Shown here: piece after piece, positions 1-6,154 of the stretch
Layout of the letters: each line of letters begins with the position of its first letter
Position numbering within the stretch: position 1 is the stretch's first letter
Assembly: GCA_902766585.1 (NCBI GenBank)
Contig: CACXDV010000117.1
Coordinates: 1 to 18,199, forward strand
Direction of reading: 5' to 3'
Length of the DNA: 18,199 bases
DNA from: an uncultured Ruminococcus sp.
GTDB lineage: Bacteria > Bacillota > Clostridia > Oscillospirales > Acutalibacteraceae
The notes under the pieces: model-generated
What the model was told of the DNA's origin: nothing
Database searches by the model: none
What the model saw: only the letters and a program-made list of their open reading frames with translations
Made by a program: the position numbers and the translations under genes

Positions 1-132
1 AGAATGATAGCTGCCCCCGGCGTATGGATGCAGCATATCACCACAAAAGAACCCGAGGATGATATGATAGAGGTAGCAATTAAGGCTATGGAGGATGTTA
101 TTCCTGAAAACGGGGAGGATATCATTAAATGA
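1..132 (+). CDS. DUF1385 (YqhQ-like) protein, C-terminal fragment
   Basis: Frame 1 is open from the window edge to a TGA at 130-132 and encodes 43 residues. The fragment contains APGVWMQHITTKEPEDDMIE, which resembles the conserved C-terminal end of DUF1385/YqhQ membrane proteins (PG-x-W-x-Q-x-x-T-x-x-EP-[DE]D-x-x-I-EVA). The rest of the gene lies outside the window. Its stop codon overlaps the prmC start (ATGA), implying translational coupling; a DUF1385 gene directly before prmC is a common order in Bacillota, which supports the call. The function of the family is not established; a membrane location is inferred from the family, because no membrane segment is visible in this fragment. Confidence 0.75.
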   Translation, partial: RMIAAPGVWMQHITTKEPEDDMIEVAIKAMEDVIPENGEDIIK

Positions 133-944
133 CACGCCGTGAGCTTTGCCGTGAGGCTGAAAAAAGACTTGCCGGTGCAGGTATAGAGTCTACAGCCTGT
201 GAGGTCAGAGAGCTTTTGAATCTCCTTCCGCATGACAGAGAACCCGTACAGAGTGATGAAGAAGCCTTTTTCAGTGCAGTAGAAAAGCGTATATCAGGCT
301 TTCCTCTTCAATATATACTTGGTGAGTGGAGCTTTATGGGCTATGATCTATATGTCGGAGAGGGTGTGCTTAGCCCGCGGGATGATACCGAGGTATGCGT
401 AAGGGGACTTCTGGATGAACTGAAAAAAGCAGGAATATCATCACCTGCTGTTATAGACCTTTGTAGCGGCAGCGGAGCAATTGCAATAGCCCTTTCAAAG
501 CTTATTCCCGATGCGCGTGTCAGTGCTGTGGAGCTGTCCGATCATGCATGGGATTATCTTATGCGGAATATTGAGAGGAATAATGCCTCGGATATAACCG
601 CGGTAAAGGGAGATATAAATATCTGCTGTGATGACTTTGAGGACGAGAGCTTTGATGCAATTATTTCAAATCCTCCTTATGTCAGGACAGATGAAATATC
701 CTCCTTGCAGAAAGAGATAAGCTTTGAGCCGGCTATGGCGCTTGACGGAGGAAGCGACGGGCTGATTTTTTACAGAGTTATTGCTGAAAAATGGTTTCCG
801 AAGCTGAAAAGGGGAGGAATAATGTCTCTTGAAATCGGTGAAACACAGGCTCAGGAGGTTTCAGGGCTGTTTAAGGGTGCGGAGGATATCCGTATTCTCA
901 AGGATATTCAGGGATTGCCGAGAGCAGTCATTCTAAGGAAATAG
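129..944 (+). CDS. prmC: peptide chain release factor N5-glutamine methyltransferase PrmC (HemK)
   Basis: Uses S-adenosylmethionine to methylate the glutamine of the GGQ motif of release factors RF1 and RF2, aiding translation termination in the cytosol. The 271-residue protein has the family length. A helical substrate-binding N-terminal domain occupies about residues 1-80 and includes FPLQYILGEWSFMG (58-71). It is followed by LSPRDDTE, where most relatives have IPRPETE; the change is conservative but unusual. The class I methyltransferase fold follows, with the SAM-binding motif IDLCSGSGAIAI (109-120) and the catalytic NPPY tetrad at 181-184. The start overlaps the previous stop by four bases. 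The usual neighbour prfA is not downstream; recA follows from its own promoter. Confidence 0.95.
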   Translation: MTRRELCREAEKRLAGAGIESTACEVRELLNLLPHDREPVQSDEEAFFSAVEKRISGFPLQYILGEWSFMGYDLYVGEGVLSPRDDTEVCVRGLLDELKKAGISSPAVIDLCSGSGAIAIALSKLIPDARVSAVELSDHAWDYLMRNIERNNASDITAVKGDINICCDDFEDESFDAIISNPPYVRTDEISSLQKEISFEPAMALDGGSDGLIFYRVIAEKWFPKLKRGGIMSLEIGETQAQEVSGLFKGAEDIRILKDIQGLPRAVILRK

Positions 945-994
945 TAATTGTACTATAATTTGTACATTTGATTGCGGTTAAATAAAGATTAAGC

Positions 995-1023
995 TTGAAA
1001 TGACTGATAATAAATTGTATAAT
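995..1023 (+). promoter_or_regulatory. sigma-A type promoter for recA
   Basis: TTGAAA (995-1000) and a perfect TATAAT (1018-1023) are separated by exactly 17 bases, and transcription would start near 1030. The AGAAAGGA ribosome binding site (1042-1049) precedes the recA ATG at 1059. I saw no Gram-positive LexA box (CGAAC-N4-GTTCG type) overlapping this promoter, so SOS control is not evident. Upstream, TTGTAC occurs twice (near 947 and 960) around a second TATAAT-like stretch, which might be a weaker second promoter. Confidence 0.75.
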
Positions 1024-1058
1024 AAAGTTGCATTAAAAAACAGAAAGGATGACGCATT

Positions 1059-2222
1059 ATGGCAGTAGATAAGCAGAAAGCACTTGAAACAGCACTTCGT
1101 CAGATAGAAAAACAATTTGGAAAGGGTGCTGTAATGCGCCTTGGACAGAATGCGGCGATGCAGGTCGATTCTATACCCACAGGTTCACTTTCACTTGATA
1201 TGGCACTTGGAATAGGCGGTTTGCCGAAGGGCAGGATCATAGAGATCTTTGGCCCGGAATCCTCAGGCAAGACAACGCTTGCACTTCATTGTATAGCCGA
1301 GGCTCAGAAGCGCGGAGGCTATGCGGCATTCATAGATGTAGAGCACGCCCTTGATCCTATATATGCAAAGGCATTGGGAGTAGATATAGATGAGCTTCTG
1401 GTATCCCAGCCTGATACAGGTGAGGATGCGCTTGAAATCACAGAGGAGCTTGTACGCTCCGGCGCGCTTGATATTATCGTAGTTGACTCTGTTGCGGCGC
1501 TTGCGCCGAAGGCAGAGATAGAGGGTGAAATGGGAGCATCTCATGTGGGACTTCAGGCAAGGCTTATGTCTCAGGCACTCAGAAAGCTTGCAGGCTCCAT
1601 TTCAAAGCTGAACTGTGTTGCAATATTCATCAACCAGCTTCGTGAAAAGGTCGGCGTAATGTTCGGAAATCCCGAAACGACACCGGGAGGAAGGGCACTT
1701 AAATTCTATTCCTCAGTCCGCATAGATATCCGCAAGATAGAAGCGCTTAAGGCAGGCGGAGAGGTTATAGGCTCCCGCACACGCGCTAAGGTCGTAAAGA
1801 ATAAGATAGCACCTCCGTTTAAGGAGGCAGAATTTGATATCATGTACGGTCAGGGAATATCGAGAGTCGGCGAGCTGCTTGACCTTGCTGTGTCGCTTGA
1901 TATCATAAAGAAAAGCGGCGCATGGTTCTCCTATGACAATAACCGTATAGGACAAGGCCGTGACAATGCTAAGGATTTCCTCAGAAAGAATCCCGATGTT
2001 GCCGAAAAAATCGAGAAGGAGCTTATGGATAATAAGGACAAGCTTGTATTTACCCGCCAGAGCTCCAAAAAGACCAAGACCAAAAAGGATGATGATGAAG
2101 GCGATAATGGCAGCAGTGATGTACCTGAGCGTCCGGAAACAACTCCGGTAGAGGCACCGCCGGCAGAGGAGGGGACAGCCCCCCGTACCTCAGAGGCAGA
2201 CCTTGATGTGATGGTGGACTGA
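1059..2222 (+). CDS. recA: recombinase RecA
   Basis: ATP-dependent DNA strand exchange protein that forms filaments on single-stranded DNA for homologous recombination and, where LexA is present, triggers its cleavage. Visible elements are the N-terminal oligomerisation helix (about 1-30), Walker [10 protein letters not shown] (65-73), Walker B LDIIVVDS (137-144), and the L2 DNA-binding loop region [20 protein letters not shown] (192-211). The core is highly conserved. At 387 residues it is longer than the 353-residue E. coli protein. The excess is a low-complexity tail from about 335: lysine-rich first, then acidic and proline/glutamate-rich, ending in an acidic cap, as in many clostridial RecA proteins. 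recX follows after one base, so the two are co-transcribed and probably translationally coupled. Confidence 0.98.
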   Translation: MAVDKQKALETALRQIEKQFGKGAVMRLGQNAAMQVDSIPTGSLSLDMALGIGGLPKGRIIEIFGPESSGKTTLALHCIAEAQKRGGYAAFIDVEHALDPIYAKALGVDIDELLVSQPDTGEDALEITEELVRSGALDIIVVDSVAALAPKAEIEGEMGASHVGLQARLMSQALRKLAGSISKLNCVAIFINQLREKVGVMFGNPETTPGGRALKFYSSVRIDIRKIEALKAGGEVIGSRTRAKVVKNKIAPPFKEAEFDIMYGQGISRVGELLDLAVSLDIIKKSGAWFSYDNNRIGQGRDNAKDFLRKNPDVAEKIEKELMDNKDKLVFTRQSSKKTKTKKDDDEGDNGSSDVPERPETTPVEAPPAEEGTAPRTSEADLDVMVD

Positions 2223-2223
2223 T

Positions 2224-2832
2224 ATGCTGATAACAGCAATTGAAGAGAGAAAAAAGGGTATGTCTGCTCTTTTTATTGACGGTGAATATGCGGTCAGCAT
2301 AGACACCGTTACTCTCATTTCTTCGGGAAAACGTACCGGAAGCGAAATAACAGATGAGGAGCTTTATGACCTTATCGAGCTTTCAAAGCTGAACCGCGCA
2401 AAGGAAAAGGCAATGTACCTTTTAGAATACCGTCAGCGCAGCAGCCGTGAGATAGAGGAAAAGCTTCTCCCCCTCTACGGTGAAAAAGCGACAGAGGCGG
2501 CAGTGGAAAGACTTACGGATCTCGGACTGATAAATGACGAGAGCTTTGCAAGGGATTATGCAAGGAATCTTTTGGAGGTAAAGAGGTTTTCGGGAAAAAG
2601 AGTACTGTATGAAATGATGAAAAAGGGCATAGACAAGGAGCTTGCCGAGGAGATAATTGAAGAATATGACGCCGATCCTGTTGAACAGATAATCGAGGTT
2701 ATAAACCGTAAATATCTGAGGTCGCTTAATGATGAAAAGGGCAGAAAGCGTATCATAAGCGGGCTTCGTAATATGGGGTACGGCTGGGAGGATATAAAAG
2801 AGGCTTTTTATGAGCTTGATATAGAATTATGA
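2224..2832 (+). CDS. recX: regulatory protein RecX
   Basis: RecX binds RecA filaments and restrains RecA recombinase activity. The 202-residue protein is within the family range. Its mostly charged helical composition fits, with the segments LEYRQRSSREIEEKL (about 69-83) and LTDLGLINDESFARDYARN matching the three-helix RecX repeats (the xGLIND-[ED]-x-[FY]AxxY-[AV]-x-x signature). A third repeat lies near the C-terminus (GLRNMGYGWEDIKEA). The ATG lies one base after the recA stop (TGATATG), an arrangement repeated at cysS-cdd. There is no separate promoter, so expression is linked to recA. The gene is intact. Confidence 0.9.
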   Translation: MLITAIEERKKGMSALFIDGEYAVSIDTVTLISSGKRTGSEITDEELYDLIELSKLNRAKEKAMYLLEYRQRSSREIEEKLLPLYGEKATEAAVERLTDLGLINDESFARDYARNLLEVKRFSGKRVLYEMMKKGIDKELAEEIIEEYDADPVEQIIEVINRKYLRSLNDEKGRKRIISGLRNMGYGWEDIKEAFYELDIEL

Positions 2833-2869
2833 AGATGCTGCAATATCCGCAGCGGGAAGGATGAGATTT

Positions 2870-4198
2870 ATGGCGGTAAGAGTGGGGCTGGTCAGTCTTG
2901 GCTGTGCCAAAAACCGTGTCGATGCCGAAATGATGATGTATTCGCTGAAGGAGGCGGGCTTTGAGCTTGTAAGGGATACAGCCTTCTGTGATGTGGCAAT
3001 AGTTAATACCTGCGGCTTTATTGAGGATGCAAAGCAGGAGAGCATTGACGAGATACTGAATCTTGTAAGGCTTAAAAATAAGCATCGTATAAAAGCAATA
3101 GTTGTTACCGGCTGTCTTGCCGAAAGGTATCAGAAGGAGGTAATGAAGGAGCTTTATGAGGTAGATGCTGTTGTCGGCATCGGAGGCAATACAAAAATCG
3201 CAGATGTGATAAATGATGTATTGGAGGGGAAGAAGGAGGAGCTTTTTCCCGAAAAGACGGAGCTTCCGCTTTGCGGAGGAAGGGTGCGTTCAACGCCGTT
3301 TTATTATACATACCTCAAAATTGCCGAGGGCTGCGACAATCACTGTACCTACTGCGCTATACCGATGATAAGGGGAAAATTCCGCAGCCGTCCTATTGAT
3401 GACATAATAAAAGAGGCTGAGGAACTGAGTGAAAAGGGAGTGAAGGAATTCATACTCATTGCTCAGGATACCTCCCGCTACGGAGAGGATCTGTGCGGAC
3501 ATTCAATGCTTCCCGAGCTTATAAGAAAGCTGTGTGCTGTAGAGAAGCTGCAGTATGTCCGTGTACTTTACTGCTATCCCGAAAGGATAACTGATGAGCT
3601 GATAGATGTTTTTGCGACTGAGCCAAAGGTGCTTAAGTATATTGATATCCCGATGCAGCATTGCAGCGAAAGGATACTTAAGCTTATGAACAGGAAGGGA
3701 AACCGCGAAAGCCTTACTGCTCTTGTAAAAAAGCTTCGTGAAAGAGTTCCGGGCATAACGATAAGAACCACCCTTATGACGGGCTTCCCGACTGAGACTG
3801 ATGAAGATTTTACCGAGCTGTCCGAATTTGTCGAGGAGATGAGGTTCGAGAGAATGGGCTGCTTTGCCTATTCTGCAGAGGAGGATACTCCGGCGGCAAG
3901 AATGGACGGTCAGCTTGATGAAGAGGTCAAGCGTCACCGAAGAGATATCATTATGGAGCAGCAGAACAGGATAATGGCTGAAAATACGGGCAATTTTATC
4001 GGAAAGCGCGTAAAAGTGCAGGTTGACGGCTATGACCGCATGACAGGCTGCTGGTTCGGCAGAACAGAAGCTGATGCGCCCGATGTAGATGCGAGGGTAT
4101 ATTTTGTAGATAAAGGAAACAAGCCGCGCATAGGTGATACTGTAGTTATTGCCGTATCAGATTCTGTTGACTGTGACCTTATGGGCGAAATGATATAG
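2870..4198 (+). CDS. rimO: ribosomal protein uS12 methylthiotransferase RimO
   Basis: Radical-SAM enzyme that adds a methylthio group to a conserved aspartate of ribosomal protein S12 in the cytosol. The N-terminal UPF0004 domain shows the three auxiliary-cluster cysteines at 12 (SLGCAKN), 48 (NTCGF) and 82 (TGCLAE). The radical-SAM cluster motif is GCDNHCTYC (Cys155, 159, 162), and a TRAM domain occupies roughly the last 65 residues. SLGCAKN-x-VDAE points to RimO rather than the tRNA enzymes MiaB or MtaB. The frame is open from an ATG at 2861, but GGGAAGG ends at 2860 and would have no spacing to it. The ATG at 2870 has nine bases of spacing and gives the usual N-terminus, so I chose that start (442 residues). 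The gene lies 37 bases after recX, probably in the same transcript. Confidence 0.95.
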   Translation: MAVRVGLVSLGCAKNRVDAEMMMYSLKEAGFELVRDTAFCDVAIVNTCGFIEDAKQESIDEILNLVRLKNKHRIKAIVVTGCLAERYQKEVMKELYEVDAVVGIGGNTKIADVINDVLEGKKEELFPEKTELPLCGGRVRSTPFYYTYLKIAEGCDNHCTYCAIPMIRGKFRSRPIDDIIKEAEELSEKGVKEFILIAQDTSRYGEDLCGHSMLPELIRKLCAVEKLQYVRVLYCYPERITDELIDVFATEPKVLKYIDIPMQHCSERILKLMNRKGNRESLTALVKKLRERVPGITIRTTLMTGFPTETDEDFTELSEFVEEMRFERMGCFAYSAEEDTPAARMDGQLDEEVKRHRRDIIMEQQNRIMAENTGNFIGKRVKVQVDGYDRMTGCWFGRTEADAPDVDARVYFVDKGNKPRIGDTVVIAVSDSVDCDLMGEMI

Positions 4199-4216
4199 CT
4201 TTTGGGAGGCATATTA

Positions 4217-4810
4217 ATGAATTTACCTAATAAACTTACTCTGATGAGGATTTTGCTGGTTCCCTTCTATATTTTCTTTTTGCTCATGCCCGGAATACCG
4301 CATCATTATCTGATATCCTTCATTATTTTTGCGGCTGCGGCATATACAGACCATTTAGACGGAAAGATAGCGAGGAAGTATAATCTTATCACTGATTTCG
4401 GAAAATTTGCCGATCCTCTTGCAGATAAGATAATGATACTTGCGGCTCTTGCCTGCTTTATACAGTTGGGACTGACTAATGCCGTAGTGCTTATAGTAAT
4501 AGTTTCGAGAGAATTCATGGTCACGGCAATACGTCTTGTAGCCTCCGCAAAGGGAAAGGTAGTTGCCGCGAACAACTGGGGCAAGGCTAAAACGATAAGC
4601 CAGATAGCTGCCGTACTGCTTGTAATGCTTTTACAGTATATTCTTGAGCTGAATCATATGGGAATTATCAGTCTGTCCGAGCCTGAGAAGCTGTCATGGT
4701 ATTTTCTGATTGCAGGAGAGGCGGCAATATGGATATCGGCAGTCCTTACTCTTATTTCCGGAGTAATATATTTAGTTCAGAACTTTGAATTTATAAAAAA
4801 TGCAAAATAA
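4217..4810 (+). CDS. pgsA: CDP-diacylglycerol--glycerol-3-phosphate 3-phosphatidyltransferase PgsA
   Basis: Membrane enzyme that transfers the phosphatidyl group from CDP-diacylglycerol to glycerol-3-phosphate, the committed step of phosphatidylglycerol synthesis. The complete CDP-alcohol phosphotransferase signature is present: D45-x2-D48-G-x2-A-R-x8-G-x3-D66-x3-D70 (DHLDGKIARK then GKFADPLADK). Hydrophobic segments near 12-40, 72-95, 110-140 and 160-190 fit an integral membrane protein. The frame extends upstream to a TTG at 4202, but that codon lies just before GGGAGG (4204-4209), which is placed correctly for the ATG at 4217. This gives 197 residues. In many Bacillota pgsA precedes recA; here it follows recA-recX-rimO. 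No clear terminator follows. Confidence 0.93.
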   Translation: MNLPNKLTLMRILLVPFYIFFLLMPGIPHHYLISFIIFAAAAYTDHLDGKIARKYNLITDFGKFADPLADKIMILAALACFIQLGLTNAVVLIVIVSREFMVTAIRLVASAKGKVVAANNWGKAKTISQIAAVLLVMLLQYILELNHMGIISLSEPEKLSWYFLIAGEAAIWISAVLTLISGVIYLVQNFEFIKNAK

Positions 4811-4824
4811 TTTTTCAAAACCCC

Positions 4825-4853
4825 TTAACATTTGCCGATTAATCGTGTATAAT
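4825..4853 (+). promoter_or_regulatory. sigma-A type promoter of the cysteine T-box operon
   Basis: TTAACA (4825-4830, one mismatch to TTGACA) and a perfect TATAAT (4848-4853) are separated by 17 bases. Transcription would begin near 4860, immediately upstream of the T-box leader. It is the only strong promoter seen before cysE. Confidence 0.75.
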
Positions 4854-4859
4854 GTTAGA

Positions 4860-5121
4860 AAGGTCAATATTCGTGGCTATGACGGAGAATAGTAGCGAAA
4901 GCGGACGGTTTCAGAGAGATGCCGGAGGGTGAAAGGCATTAATCGTTGTATTCGTGAATGCACTCTACCAGCCGATACCGTGAACGGTTTTCTAATAGCG
5001 GTATCCGTTGCTTCGCGTTAAGAAGAACGAGGACGGGATTTACCGTTGAATTGGGTGGAACCGCGCAATTGCGCCCCATTGTACTTTTAGTTTTGTTTGC
5101 TAAGTACAATGGGGCTTTTTT
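4860..5121 (+). promoter_or_regulatory. T-box riboswitch leader, cysteine specifier (TGC)
   Basis: T-box leaders bind a specific tRNA: charged tRNA leaves the terminator formed, uncharged tRNA stabilises the antiterminator. Stem I runs from about 4875 (GGCT) to 4973 (AGCC). It contains GAGAATAGTA on its 5' side, the AGAGAG distal element near 4913-4918, and ATGCC/GGCAT (4919-4923 with 4935-4939). The specifier side reads GTGAATGCACTC, with TGC at 4959-4961 in the canonical GAA-codon-A context: a cysteine codon. A 7-bp hairpin GATACCG/CGGTATC (4974-4980, 4999-5005) and a further stem around CTTC/GAAG follow. The diagnostic T-box GGGTGGAACCGCG is at 5053-5065 and can form the antiterminator with GCGCCCC downstream. 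cysE and cysS downstream agree with the specifier. Confidence 0.95.
5073..5121 (+). terminator. T-box regulated intrinsic terminator
   Basis: A 14-bp perfect stem, GCCCCATTGTACTT (5073-5086) with AAGTACAATGGGGC (5102-5115), encloses a 15-base loop and is followed by six T residues (5116-5121). The 5' arm overlaps the GCGCCCC needed by the antiterminator, so the two structures are mutually exclusive, as in classical T-boxes. The AAGTACAAT arm resembles the heptads that begin one base after the T run. Confidence 0.95.
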
Positions 5122-5122
5122 C

Positions 5123-5161
5123 AATGTACAATGTACAGATAATGTACAATGTACAATTGTG
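5123..5161 (+). repeat. tandem heptad array, left block 1
   Basis: AATGTAC occurs at 5123-5129, 5130-5136, 5141-5147 and 5148-5154; the two pairs are separated by AGAT, and a degenerate AATTGTG follows at 5155-5161. The array begins one base after the T run of the T-box terminator and lies in the leader of any read-through transcript. The repeat is 7 bp, so three units keep one frame and the array is free of stops, which creates spurious open frames. It is not a CRISPR because there are no unique spacers. Confidence 0.9.
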
Positions 5162-5238
5162 GTTGTCCGGGTTTTGCCGGCTATTATCAGAATAAAAAAA
5201 GAAGCAGCATTAAGCTTAAAGCTGAATCTGCTGAACAC
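5141..5238 (+). repeat. ~98-bp repeated core, copy A
   Basis: This segment recurs 152 bp downstream at 5293-5390 with about nine differences counted by eye. It starts with two AATGTAC heptads, then carries GTGGTTGTCCGGGTTTTGCC, a run of seven A residues, and an AGCAG (5203-5207) ... CTGCT (5228-5232) hairpin conserved in both copies. No ribosome binding site plus coding frame is convincing in it. It lies between the T-box terminator and cysE, so it would be transcribed as untranslated leader. Confidence 0.85.
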
Positions 5239-5243
5239 TTTTC

Positions 5244-5313
5244 AATGTACAATTGACAATGTACAATGTACAATTGATAATGTACAATTTACAATGTACA
5301 ATGTACAATTGTG
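5244..5313 (+). repeat. tandem heptad array, left block 2 (ten units)
   Basis: Ten consecutive, in-phase heptads: AATGTAC units at 5244, 5258, 5265, 5279, 5293 and 5300, with variants AATTGAC (5251), AATTGAT (5272), AATTTAC (5286) and AATTGTG (5307). It has the same orientation as the first left block and joins core copy A to core copy B. Together with the inverted block at 5387-5456 it provides the arms of a long inverted repeat. Confidence 0.92.
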
Positions 5314-5455
5314 GTTGTCCGGGTTTCGCCGGCTATGATCAGAATAAAAAAAGAAGCAGTTTTAATTTGAAAGCTGAATCTGCTAAACATTGTACATTGA
5401 ACATTGCACATTGCACATTGCACATTGAACATTGTACATTGTACATTGTAAATTG
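5285..5455 (+). repeat. 171-bp element bounded by a perfect 25-bp inverted repeat
   Basis: Bases 5285-5309 are the exact reverse complement of 5431-5455; both arms are made of heptads (ends CAATTTAC and GTAAATTG). The interior holds core copy B. This has the form of a small non-autonomous inverted-repeat element, but no target-site duplication is obvious and no transposase is in the window. In RNA it would form a stem of at least 25 bp ending five bases before the GGGGTGGG ribosome binding site of cysE (5460-5467). It could be a transposition relic, an RNA processing hairpin, or an expansion product of heptad slippage; the sequence alone does not decide. Confidence 0.8.
5293..5390 (+). repeat. 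~98-bp repeated core, copy B
   Basis: Second copy of the core at 5141-5238, offset exactly 152 bp. The opening heptads, GTGGTTGTCCGGGTTT, the ATCAGAATAAAAAAAGAAGCAG tract (in two overlapping halves of the copy) and GCTGAATCTGCT are conserved. Differences concentrate in the middle of the hairpin loop (CATTAAGCTT in A, TTTTAATTTG in B), while the AGCAG/CTGCT stem is kept. After copy B the heptads reverse orientation, unlike after copy A. Confidence 0.85.
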
Positions 5456-5456
5456 A
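5387..5456 (+). repeat. tandem heptad array, inverted right block (ten units)
   Basis: Ten in-phase heptads of ACATTGN: T (5387), A (5394), C (5401, 5408, 5415), A (5422), T (5429, 5436, 5443), then degenerate AAATTGA (5450). Only the seventh base varies. The consensus is the reverse complement of the left blocks (GTACATT). The block ends 13 bases before the cysE ATG. Confidence 0.92.
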
Positions 5457-5469
5457 TTCGGGGTGGGTT

Positions 5470-6126
5470 ATGTTTAAGAATTTATGCGAAGAGCTTGATT
5501 CCATTATGGAAAGAGATCCTGCCGCAAGAAGCCGTCTGGAGGTATATTTTTTGTATTCCGGCTTTAAGGCAGTAAGGGCTTATAGAAGGGCTAACTGGTT
5601 TTTCAGGCACAATATGAAATTTATAGCAAGAATGATATCCCAGCACGCAAGGCATAAGACGGGAATAGAGATACATCCGGGCGCGACTATAGGCAAGGGC
5701 TTGTTTATAGATCATGGTATGGGTGTGGTTATCGGAGAGACTGCCGAGATCGGCGATAACTGTACAATTTATCAGGGCGTTACACTCGGAGGTACAGGCA
5801 AGGACCACGGCAAGCGTCATCCGACTCTCGGAAATAATGTGTTAGTAGGCTCCGGAGCAAAGGTTTTAGGTCCCTTCAAGGTCGGTGATAATGCCCGTAT
5901 CGCCGCGGGTGCAGTTGTGCTTACCGAGGTTCCGGAAAATGCGACTGCCGTAGGCGTTCCTGCAAAGATAGTCAGGCTCAACGGCGAAAAGGTCGGCTGT
6001 TCAAGCACTAACCTTGATCAGATACATTATAAGGATCCCGTTGCAGAACAACTCAGCGATATCGAAAAGCGCATCAATGAGCTTAAGGATGCTTTTGAGA
6101 CCTTTGAAAACGGCGCGGGGATATGA
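5470..6126 (+). CDS. cysE: serine O-acetyltransferase CysE
   Basis: Transfers acetyl from acetyl-CoA to L-serine, giving O-acetylserine, the acceptor for sulfide in cysteine synthesis (cytosol). The 218-residue protein is of the short form usual in Gram-positive bacteria, lacking part of the N-terminal helical domain of the ~270-residue E. coli enzyme. After helices at about 1-60, a left-handed beta-helix of hexapeptide repeats follows (IEIHPGATIGKGLFIDHGMG, VVIGETAEIGDNCTIYQGVT). TLGGTGKDHGKRHP is the active-site and CoA-site loop, and VLVGSGAKVLGP-x-K-x-G continues the helix. The C-terminal tail is helical and charged. The ATG follows GGGGTGGG. The cysteine T-box upstream fits its role. A mobile-looking repeat block separates the T-box from this gene. 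Confidence 0.96.
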   Translation: MFKNLCEELDSIMERDPAARSRLEVYFLYSGFKAVRAYRRANWFFRHNMKFIARMISQHARHKTGIEIHPGATIGKGLFIDHGMGVVIGETAEIGDNCTIYQGVTLGGTGKDHGKRHPTLGNNVLVGSGAKVLGPFKVGDNARIAAGAVVLTEVPENATAVGVPAKIVRLNGEKVGCSSTNLDQIHYKDPVAEQLSDIEKRINELKDAFETFENGAGI

Positions 6127-6129
6127 ATG

Positions 6130-6135
6130 TATAAT
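6130..6135 (+). promoter_or_regulatory. possible -10 element ahead of the methyltransferase gene
   Basis: A perfect TATAAT lies between the cysE stop (6126) and the methyltransferase ATG (6155). The nearest -35-like hexamer, TTGAAA (6104-6109), gives a 20-base spacer, which is too long for a good sigma-A promoter, and there is no TGn extension. If active, the transcript would have a leader of only about a dozen bases. It could let the methylase be made when the T-box terminates. Confidence 0.3.
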
Positions 6136-6154
6136 TGAATGTTTTGGTGAAAAA

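Noticed and set aside
1263..2239. Minus-strand open frames opposite recA
   Set aside because: They are shadows of a highly conserved recA, with no ribosome binding sites or recognisable domains.
5285..5455. Insertion sequence carrying a transposase
   Set aside because: The 171-bp interval cannot encode a transposase and no target duplication was evident, so it is reported only as an inverted-repeat element.
4958..5456. Open frames across the T-box and heptad repeats encoding NVQCTM/YNVQ-type repeat peptides
   Set aside because: The 7-bp repeat is stop-free in several frames and three units equal seven codons, so long frames arise automatically. They lack ribosome binding sites and one runs through the T-box terminator.
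5244..5456. CRISPR-like array
   Set aside because: The units are contiguous 7-bp heptads without unique spacers, and no cas genes are present.
6014..6154. Methyltransferase start at the far upstream in-frame ATG inside cysE
   Set aside because: It would overlap cysE by more than 100 bases and add 47 residues unlike the family. The ATG at 6155 places motif I at the normal distance from the N-terminus.
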